A DNA stretch of 64,000 bases from Macrotrachela quadricornifera (Eukaryota > Rotifera > Eurotatoria > Philodinida > Philodinidae): assembly GCA_022393335.1 (NCBI GenBank), contig JAJEKB010021088.1, positions 1,360,583-1,424,582 on the forward strand, read 5' to 3'. Position numbers and translations under genes: made by a program. The notes below the pieces were generated by a model. The model saw only the letters and a program-made list of their open reading frames with translations. It did not search any database and was not told where the DNA came from. Positions 55,639 to 64,000 of the stretch are shown here, one piece after another (the stretch's first letter is position 1; each line of letters begins with the position of its first letter).

Positions 55639-57624
55639 ATGAGCGAAGAGTACCTACCTTATTTACAAAAGGAGGGTACTCAACTCCTTTTTGATCCAAA
55701 TTCAGGAAATTATTACACACTTCTCCCAAATGATATTTGTCGTCGTAATGAGAATGAAAGATATCAACTGTCTAATCAAGGACAACTTCAACAAGTTAGT
55801 CTGATGCCTTCGCAACGTCCAAATTCAACTTACAATGAAAAATTAATTAAACAAAAAAACGATGTATCATCTAGTGCAAATAATTTCACACCAAAAACGG
55901 TATCACAACAGAAAACTTCTTCTATCCAGCTTACACAAGAAAGAAACAGAGGCACATGGCAAAATAATATGCAACCTAGTTCGCCACGTAATGTAAACGA
56001 AGATAACACTGATATCGAACATTCCGGCATGCATCCTTATACAGAACAAATACAACCTGAAAATAACGATAACCAAGAAGAAGAAAGAAACGATGATTCA
56101 TTGGACAACAATAATGAAGATCAATTGGAATCAATTTCCAAAGTAAACAAACGAGCGTTCAATGATAGCAATGAATTTATCACAGTTGGATCAAATAAAA
56201 TAAGAAAGAAAAATCACAATACTCAAGAATCTTCAATGAAAGTCAAGGATCAAAGGACTACAACTGTTTCTAGCGATGTACAAAATAAATACTTAATCCC
56301 ATTCGAATATATTCAACGAGTAGTGACACATAATCTACCATGCTTCACGATTAATTTTAATAGTGTAAATCATCTTCCACCAGCTGCTGTCGCTGCAGAA
56401 GATCTTTATGAACATTTCACTAAACGAAAGGTTCATATGATTGAAAGCTTCTCAATGGTGAGATATACAGGTGTGCAACTCAAGATAGGAGTAAAAAATA
56501 AATCGGATTTTCAACAACTGTGTGATCAAAAAGTTTGGCCCTCTAAAATTCAAGGAAATCAAATCTCAGTTGTTATACCAAAGTTTATACAAGAACAAAA
56601 CACACTAGTTATTCGAAATATACCTACGGAATATACAATTGAACAAGTCGCTACTGAAGTAAAAAAGTCAGCCATCTCAGCAGAAAATTTCAAAATGATA
56701 ATATATCCATATACACGTTCAACGAATGATTATAGATTTACAGTGTCCAATCAAAAGGAGTACAAAGGGCTGCTTAGATTAGGTCAAATTGGGATTTTCA
56801 ATCGTCTTCGATCAGTTACTCTCTACAGACAACCAAACAGACTCACCTACTGCACAAAGTGCTGGACTGTAGGACACACCCGAGAAAGATGCGATACGTC
56901 AGTTCAAAAATGTAGAATCTGTTTATCAGATTACAATGATCAGCACAATAAAAATTGCACCAAAATATACAAGTGTGCTCAATGTGGGAAAGGTCATCAT
57001 TCACTTGACGCCGATTGTGAAATAATACAGCAATATCGAGCCAAACTTAATCGTGCAGTAAAACTGGCTGTAAAGGATGGAGTAATAAGCCGTAAAACGG
57101 ATGATAATATCGTAGCTGGACAAAAGCAGCCACCAAACCTGAGCAATCAGAAAATGTTCCCTTCATTACCTATTGGAAATATGAAACAAACTAATCCATG
57201 GAAAAATCTAAATTTAAATGATGTAGCTGATCAAAATACAGCTACAGATATATCAAATCAAGAACTATACGAAAAGTTGTGTACTCATTTGGAGGGTAAA
57301 TTAAAACAAATGGGTACTGATTTATACCAGATGAAACAAGAAATAAATGAAAACGCAAAGCGAACAAGGGAACTACAACAGAAATTGACAGACATAATGG
57401 GAATCTTAAAGTCTTTCGCCAAGGACATCACAGTTCCACTATTAAAAATAACACCAAAAAATGATAAAAATACAAAAGAAATGATTAAAAGAATTGTTAC
57501 CGGTGTGAATGATCAAGTTGAGCTTCTGGAAACTAATCTACATGAAATTGGCAATCAAGTGTGTGAAAAAGAAATTCCAGAGCATCAGCAGGTAGAACTA
57601 TCGAATGATACGTATCGTAATTGA
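55639..57624 (+). CDS. ORF1 protein of the non-LTR retrotransposon
   Basis: 661 residues, uninterrupted. Residues 1-210 are polar and low in complexity. Residues about 310-395 (TLVIRNIPTEYTIEQVATEV and on to LRSVTLYRQP) look like an RRM-type RNA-binding domain. Three CCHC-like knuckles follow at 405-461: CTKCWTVGHTRERC, CRICLSDYNDQHNKNC and CAQCGKGHHSLDADC. The C-terminal 130 residues are coiled-coil-like (LYQMKQEINENAKRTRELQQ). Such proteins coat the element RNA and help its return to the nucleus. The stop TGA overlaps the beginning of the ORF2 frame, which suggests termination and restart for ORF2. Confidence 0.9.
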   Translation: MSEEYLPYLQKEGTQLLFDPNSGNYYTLLPNDICRRNENERYQLSNQGQLQQVSLMPSQRPNSTYNEKLIKQKNDVSSSANNFTPKTVSQQKTSSIQLTQERNRGTWQNNMQPSSPRNVNEDNTDIEHSGMHPYTEQIQPENNDNQEEERNDDSLDNNNEDQLESISKVNKRAFNDSNEFITVGSNKIRKKNHNTQESSMKVKDQRTTTVSSDVQNKYLIPFEYIQRVVTHNLPCFTINFNSVNHLPPAAVAAEDLYEHFTKRKVHMIESFSMVRYTGVQLKIGVKNKSDFQQLCDQKVWPSKIQGNQISVVIPKFIQEQNTLVIRNIPTEYTIEQVATEVKKSAISAENFKMIIYPYTRSTNDYRFTVSNQKEYKGLLRLGQIGIFNRLRSVTLYRQPNRLTYCTKCWTVGHTRERCDTSVQKCRICLSDYNDQHNKNCTKIYKCAQCGKGHHSLDADCEIIQQYRAKLNRAVKLAVKDGVISRKTDDNIVAGQKQPPNLSNQKMFPSLPIGNMKQTNPWKNLNLNDVADQNTATDISNQELYEKLCTHLEGKLKQMGTDLYQMKQEINENAKRTRELQQKLTDIMGILKSFAKDITVPLLKITPKNDKNTKEMIKRIVTGVNDQVELLETNLHEIGNQVCEKEIPEHQQVELSNDTYRN

Positions 57625-57629
57625 ACATT

Positions 57630-60584
57630 ATGCTAAATCCTAACGCTTCTGCCTTTGCTTTCGCTTATGATAAGAAAAAGAGTCCATACTTAAAAGCAAT
57701 AGAAAGTCTCGAAAAGTGTAATGTTGCATCTAAAGATAAGAAAAAATTAACAATATTACTAGAAGAATGGTTTACGGCGTCGACTTTGAATAATATTCTC
57801 TCAACATGGGAGAAACATAACCAGCAAAAAAAGAAAGTAACCAACAAGTTTACGGTACCTATGTCCTTTGTCTTGTATAATGTAGAAGGTTTAAATACAC
57901 GAAGTTTAGAGGTTATAGAACTAGTCAATAAAGTTGAGGCTTCTTTTATAGTGTGTACTGAAGTAGGAGAAATTTAGTATAAAAGTAATATACCAAACTT
58001 TAATATTTTTTACGAAAAAGGAACGAATAAGAACGGCGGGGTGATCATCGGAGTAAGCAAACATTTAAAAGCGACGAAATATGAAACTAATCTACTTAAC
58101 ACACTTGTAATAGATATATTCGGTTTGAATGAACCCCTCAGAGTAATAGGCATATATTGGCCTGATAGCCAAAAACGTGATATAAACGAAATTTCGCAAT
58201 ATATCTCAGGAAATACAATTATAGCAGGGGATTTCAATGCTACGGTATGTTACTGGAATAGTCCAAATACCGATAAAAGAGGAGAGATAGTAGAAAAGTG
58301 GTGCAATGATAATCAGTTGGAATATATAGAGGGCACCAGAAACTCATCTAAAAGATCATTGAGGAATATAGATTTCACCTTTACTAATTTTCCTGGCGTA
58401 GTAGGAGAAACATTAGATTTTGGCTCAAGTGACCACTGGCCATTAGTTTATAAATCTCAACATATAGGATTCGAATCTGTTAGCAAATTTGAAGTTATCA
58501 AATGGAATCAGTATGAGTTGGTACTTAATTTGTTACAAGAGTACTGGAGAAAACAAAAAGAGTGCAGTCTAGCAATAGAATGGTATAGAAACTATATTAG
58601 ATTTCTAGGAGCGTTAAAAAATCGATTAACTACTTTGATTGAAAAAGAAAAATGGAGACCATCTCTTCCAGCCGAAATTTTAGAAAAATTAAAAACGATC
58701 AGAAAAGTTAAAAATCGCTTTTATAGAAAACATAAAGAAGAAGACAGAATACTGCTTCGGCAGATGACACGTCTAATAAGGAGAGAAATAAATGAATATA
58801 GATCTAACCAGTGGAACTCGTTTTTATCAGCAATAGGGGAGAACTACGAGAAAGATAATACGATTTTTTGGAAACATCTATCTCGCATCTATAAACCATC
58901 TTCTTTACCGTTCAACAAGCTGGCAACTAGAAGCAAAAGCTTAACAGATCCTAGAGAAATAGCAGAAGAACTCCATATGTATTACAATAACCTCTTTGCG
59001 CTGCCTCAAGAAGATCCTACAGATGCACATGTTACCAGAATTAATCAAGAGTTTAGTGAAATTCAGGCATTAGTGGCTTCCTGTAAAAGTAACATTAGAC
59101 CAACGAGCATTTTTGAAATAAAAACGCTGATTAAAGGAATGAAACCCAAAAAGTCCTCAGGAGTGGACAATATTTCAAACTTTATAATAAAAAAGCTACC
59201 GCCATCTTACTTAGAAGGCCTTTGCTCTTGTTTCAACGAATGGTTAAAAGAAGGCACGTTTCCGAAAGATTGGAAAACAGCTAAAATAATAACTCTAAAT
59301 AAACTCAAAACGGGTACTCCGAGTCCTGAGCAAACTCGACCTATCTCTCTCCTCGCTACTCATTCAAAAATCTATGAAAAAATCCTACTAAATAGAGTAC
59401 AAGAATGGGCAGAACCTAACCATATTATTCCCCTTGAACAATCTGGCTTCCGAAAAGGTTGCTTACTACAAACTAGAATCCTCTCCATATATCAAGAAAT
59501 TAAAAATAAATTAGCCGGAAATATCCCTACCGTAGGAGTTTTCGTAGACTACAAGAAAGCCTATGATTTAGTGTGGCACAAGGGACTAATAGTAAAGCTA
59601 TGGAGAATGCAAATACCACTAGAGCTTCTTAGAGTACTAACCAGTTGGCTTTTAAATAGGAGAGCATATGTCACCTTTGGAAATGAAAGAACGAAAACTT
59701 TTAATACACGCATAGGGCTGCCTCAAGGAAGTTCATTAAGTCCATATATCTTCATTGTGTATCATGCAGATCTAGTAAAGTGTACTGAAGCTTTCCCCAC
59801 TCATTTGTTTGCAGACGATTTGAGTGTGCTGATCACCCCACCGATACAGAAAAGCTATAAGAAAATGAAGGAATTTTTATCGCTAACAGGTACACGAATA
59901 TGTCAAAATCTCCTTGAGTATTCAAAAAAATGGAAACAACCTATAAATGTAACCAAAACACTCTTTCAAACCTTCCACTCTCAAGTAGAAAGGCCCAAGA
60001 TAGAAATCTCTATGGATAATAAAACGTTGGAACAAGTAAGATCATTTAAATATTTGGGGTGTATCTGGACTGACAAAATGTCACTCAAACCGATGGTAGA
60101 CAAATGCCTAGAAAACATTCAAAAATCCTACTGTAGATTAAAATGGTTGAAACGAAAAAAAGATATCTCGGTAAAAGCATTAAGAACTTGCTTCTTTGCT
60201 TACTCATTTCCTCACTTTGCATGGATATTTCCCTTCTACCCTCTCCTCGCGTCCACTCAACAAGAACTAATTCTTAGGAAGTATAGAGTAGGTCTTCGGA
60301 TTGTACACAGATCTCCGTTCGTCGAAGCAAGTCATATTTTTCGTATCACTAAAGAAAAACCCCTGGAATATTATATCTGCAAGTACTTGAGAAAAAAGTT
60401 AGCAACAGCACATAAAACAGATATAGGTCTGTCGACCTTCTATCAAGATATTTTTGACTGGGAAAAACCAACGTATAAAGTAGAAAATAAAAGCATTTCA
60501 AGTCCATTTTGGGTAGGACATTTCTTTAATCTATCATGTACAAAGAAAATGAAAGACAGGCATGTATCTTACTTACTGACGTGA
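57630..60584 (+). pseudogene. ORF2: endonuclease and reverse transcriptase, one in-frame stop
   Basis: One frame of 984 codons from ATG at 57630 (five bases after the ORF1 stop), broken only by TAG at 57975-57977 (codon 116, after TEVGEI). An upstream TTG at 57621 overlaps the ORF1 stop. The APE-type endonuclease shows VLYNVEGLNTRS, CTEVGE, IIAGDFNATVCYWNS and GSSDHWPLV. The reverse transcriptase shows TRPISLLATHSKIYEK, QSGFRKGCLLQT, DYKKAYDLVW with Asp640, LPQGSSLSPYIF and FADD with Asp728-729 region. A C-terminal domain without RNase H follows. The arrangement fits the Jockey/CR1 group. The single nonsense codon suggests a recently disabled copy or a sequencing error; from 58041 an open frame of 847 codons remains. 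Confidence 0.85.
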
Positions 60585-61035
60585 CTCTCCTTTCTAGATA
60601 GATGTGAAGCAAATTTCAAAGTCATGTCGTAAACTAATTAGCACAATCGATCTTTGAAAAAATGCTAAATCTTAAACTTCAAATGCTCGCAACGCCTCGC
60701 AAACTCTCTTCTTGCTCAAACATCATTTTTCGTTTAAACCAACCCATGTTATCCTTTCTTTTCGATTAGCCTTTTTTTTCCTTTTTTTTCTTCTCCTTTT
60801 TCCTTTTTAGTTGTCTCACTCATGTCTCTTTTATCTTACCTCCCTTTCCTTCTGCTCTGAAATATTTGAATGCTATTTATAAGTAAAACTACAACTGTGT
60901 TACTCATGTTCTCTGTTTTTCTCTGTTATAGCATATACACATGTAGCTTAAAACTGCTTACTAAAATTCGTTGTTAGCGCTTCCGAGCGGAACAACTAAT
61001 AAACCTTCAGCATAATCAAAAAAAAAAAAAAAAAA

Positions 61036-61534
61036 GTAAACAATCGGAAAGATATAGTGTATACAATGAAAATTATTTTTTAATGAAGGATGTTTCATAA
61101 GTAAAAACCATCATCTAAATTACGAATCACAAAAAAAGTGATATTAAATTTGCTTAAACTCTAAGATTTTTTAAAAACCGATATTAAATATACCGTTACC
61201 TATGAAATAGTCTTTATACGAATATTCTACTGAAAAAATTTCTGAATAATAAAGTTTAGTTATTCGAATAAAATCTCAATTGAAAACCCACGATAATATT
61301 AAATTACAAAATGATAAGCGGTTTTTTAGCAAACAAAAGAATATATACAAATATTTTTTTAATTTAATATATAACAATAGAATCATATGAAATGGAGAAA
61401 GCATTGATATTTCGTAATATAATTTGATCCGAACAAAATCAATATTCGTATAAAGTTAAACATGATTGATTTCAGGTATAAAAACTGCAGACAACAGCAA
61501 AATGATCATCAGAACTTGACGAGAAAGGTCAGAG
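61036..61534. other. Right target duplication and spacer
   Basis: GTAAACAATCGGAA (61036-61049) is the right duplication of the retrotransposon. The remaining 480 bp is AT-rich and upstream of the LRR pseudogene; no clear promoter motif. Confidence 0.5.
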
Positions 61535-62625
61535 ATGTATAAAAAAATGATAGTTTTTATGTTATTGATTGCATATTGGTCATGTTCAATGACGGTATTT
61601 GGTATAATGGCATCTAATGAACTATTACAATCTCATATAACCGGTGGATATAAAAGTAAGTTTATATTATTCTATTCTATTTAAATAAAGTCTGTCTTAT
61701 GTTTTTTTCAGTTAGTCAAATTAGAGATAATAGTTCTGATCTCGATTGCAATCAATTCACCAATGACTATGACATTCTCTACCACTTTTCGTTTTTGATC
61801 ATGATCAATCCGATGAATACTGATTGGGATAAAAGTACTGCTCTTATGAATGCAAATGGAACTTTTATTAAAAATCTTTATCTTCGTAATGAAGATAATA
61901 TTCCATTAAGCATGTTTTGCTTGAAAAATCTACAATAATTAAGTATTACAAACATGGTTTTTCCTAATGGTAATTCGTTTTTTATTAACAAATAGTAACT
62001 ATTTAATATATATGTTTTTGAAGGTATTGTACCGGATAATTTAGTAAATCTAAAACAACTTCGTGAACTTGTAATTTATAATTCACCAATTATCAATATG
62101 ACAAAACAATTGGGAACATTGAATAATCTTAATACATTATATTTAGAAAACTGTTCACTTACTCATTTACCAAATCTTAGTAAAATTCCTCGTCTATTAA
62201 ATGTCTATCTTCGTCAAAATCGATTATAGAAAATAGATGGATTAACTGATGTAGTTAATCTATATCTTGATAATAATATTTTCAATGAAATTCCAATACT
62301 AAATACACCATATACTCTTCGATATTTAACTATGAACAATAATCCTATGAAAAGTATTTTGACAATTACTACTTATACCAATTTACAAACGATTCATTTA
62401 AGAAATATAACTTTATCATCTATTCCAGCTACAATTGATAGATTACAAAAACTTGAGCATTTTGATTTGTCTAACAATAAATTATCTTATCTTTCAACCG
62501 ATATGCTCAATTTGATCAATCTCAAAATTTTGAACATTCAAAATAATCTATTTTCCTCTACACATCTTCAACTATTTCAAACTACATTCAACAAAATCCA
62601 TCCGTATGCGACTTTAATAACATAA
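61535..62625 (+). pseudogene. Secreted leucine-rich-repeat protein, two nonsense codons
   Basis: Exons 61535-61655, 61712-61969 and 62024-62625 join in phase across 56 and 54 nt GT..AG introns. The N-terminus is a signal peptide (MYKKMIVFMLLIAYWSCSMT). Leucine-rich repeats follow: LVNLKQLRELVIYNSPI, LNNLNTLYLENCSLTHLPNL, VVNLYLDNNIFNEIPIL, LQKLEHFDLSNNKLSYLSTD and LINLKILNIQNNLFSS. Two stops interrupt the frame: TAA at 61936-61938 (after CLKNLQ) and TAG at 62227-62229 (after LRQNRL). Splicing and repeat phase are otherwise kept, so the loss looks recent. Intact relatives would be extracellular binding proteins. A TAA-containing exon skipped by splicing cannot be excluded. Confidence 0.75.
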
Positions 62626-64000
62626 ATAAAATTATATTTTTCAATTTTATTTCATTAATAAGTTCTTACTAATATATTCTATCGAAAATTGAGATTGTGT
62701 AAAAAACAAAATATTTCTTATATAATAATGAAAATAAAACAATCTAAAGTAATATTATGTGCAAGACAGATTCAATTCATAAATGAAGTAAACTACTTTT
62801 AAAATAGATTGTCAACTATCATATATGACATTTAATAGAACAGCGTAGTATTCATTATTTATTTAAATTAATATCGAAGTAGATCAAAATGTCATATGTC
62901 ATTGTCATAACCAACTTATTCAATAGTTAAACAAGAAGAATTTATTGTAACTAAGATAGATAATTATTATCAGATGTAATTTTATGAAAAAGAAAAATAT
63001 CAATGTTATAACCGTAACTATCTGTTAAAACAAATAGATAATTGTGTTGGTTTTTATTTTGAATAATGTTAGGATATGAAACATTTCATCTTTTCTTCGT
63101 TCTGTCATCATATATAGGTTTCTGTTCTCTCTTATTTTTTTTACGAATATGGATTCTTCCTATCATTTTTTCCCATGTCGTTCACGAGTGCTGCTTTATT
63201 CCATCACTCTTCTGAACAATATCCTTTTGTCCATGTTATTTTCCTGATATTCTATAGTGTGTTATTCTCCTCGTTTCATTTGTATATATGGTGAGTGAGT
63301 TATTTCTGAATAAAGAGGAGAAATTAGGTAGCGAGCATTCTAACTAATTATTAATAGTAATGTTGTAAATAATACTAATTTTATGTTTTTATAAAAATAA
63401 GTCTGATTATAATGTTTGAGTATATTTTAATATCTAATTTAGCTACAATAAATTCTTGTTATTCAATTATATTTTTCCTATTTTTTTTAAACAATCGTCC
63501 AATAGCATTTTTTTTTTCCTTTACATAATTGTTTATACTAACTTGAAGAAACATGATATATTTGGTACTTAAAAATTTTACTGATATTTTTCTAAAAAAA
63601 AAAATTATTAAATTCATTGCATCACAAGTAATGTTTTTCATTTCTTATAAAGATAAAAAGAATAAGACATTAGCTACAAGGTATTCTTGTTTTGCAATTA
63701 TAAAATGAATGACTACTGACGGAAACATTTCCATTATGTAGAAGAAGAAAAAAAAAGTGATATAAAAGCATATTTTTCAATATGTTAAAATAATAATAGA
63801 TGAGAAAATAGAAAACAACTTTAAAAATAAATTTTTATAATTATATGTTTATCATTAATAACAATAAAAAATATTTTTGTGAAATATCTATTCATTATCT
63901 CTTAAAATAAATATCATATAAATTAATTCACATATTTGTATTTTTTTTAAAATCTAATATTCATTTATGGAAGATACATACATGACATAGAATAAAAGAA
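62626..64000. other. AT-rich intergenic to window end
   Basis: No gene, RNA or clear repeat is supported. ORFs are short and without motif. Confidence 0.45.

Larger units (their letters stand above)
55479..61035 (+). mobile_element. Full-length non-LTR retrotransposon (Jockey/CR1-like)
   Basis: Bracketed by a 14-15 bp target duplication (GTAAACAATCGGAA at 55465-55478 and 61036-61049) and ending in a run of about 17 A after AATAAACCTTCAGCATAATC. About 5.56 kb with a 160 bp 5' leader, ORF1 (zinc-knuckle protein), ORF2 (endonuclease and reverse transcriptase) and a 430 bp 3' region rich in TTTTTCCTTTTTT tracts. The intact 5' end and exact duplication show a complete insertion by target-primed reverse transcription. 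One stop codon in ORF2 prevents full autonomy as read. Confidence 0.95.

Overview
The window is AT-rich eukaryotic DNA that I read as bdelloid rotifer (Adineta- or Rotaria-like). This rests on content and style, not on a database match. Introns are tiny (about 49-60 nt, GT..AG). Receptor and F-box genes are intronless or have one intron. Families expanded in bdelloids appear: small rhodopsin-type receptors, secreted Thr-rich NHL-propeller proteins, F-box proteins and TPR fragments. Gene density is low and mobile elements are many and diverse. No operon, CRISPR array or rRNA was seen.

Layout. 1-4.2 kb: a MULE-type transposase gene on the minus strand, split by short introns, interrupted by a palindromic insert and running off the left edge. 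4.5-6.9 and 10.5-13.8 kb: a direct segmental duplication, each copy carrying one 7TM receptor gene. The second copy also holds an 800 bp Tc1/mariner relic, and the first copy preserves the empty site. 7.1-9.8 kb, between them, is a non-coding composite with inverted ends and degenerate tandem arrays. 15.2-17.7, 31.7-35.2 and 49.9-52.4 kb: three direct copies of a microsomal-type epoxide hydrolase gene with shared flanks. The first is killed by two Trp-to-TAG changes and the other two are intact. 18.9-22.9 kb: a four-exon secreted NHL-repeat protein. 23.9-26.1 kb: a DNA transposon with long inverted ends and a decayed transposase. 27.5-28.0 and 30.5-31.2 kb: two fold-back elements on either side of an F-box gene. 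35.2-36.1 kb: a broken mariner. 37.4-38.2 kb: a broken TPR gene. 40.3 kb: a tRNA-like sequence. 42.1-44.1 kb: a young short LTR element with identical LTRs, encoding only a protein with a retropepsin-like segment. 44.5-45.2 kb: a 0.7 kb inverted-repeat element carrying a FLYWCH zinc-finger ORF. 47.65-48.7 kb: a third 7TM receptor. 53.1-54.8 kb: a second F-box gene. 55.5-61.0 kb: a full-length non-LTR retrotransposon with target duplication, poly(A) and one stop in ORF2. 61.5-62.6 kb: a leucine-rich-repeat pseudogene.

The host genes do not form one pathway. They are members of dispersed families (sensing, detoxification, ubiquitin targeting, extracellular scaffolds) in a transposon-rich, actively duplicating, partly decaying region, as expected of accessory or subtelomeric bdelloid DNA. 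The observations most worth following are the FLYWCH-carrying inverted-repeat element, the minimal LTR element whose protease motif reads Asp-Thr-Glu, and the precise transposon insertion documented by its paralogous empty site.
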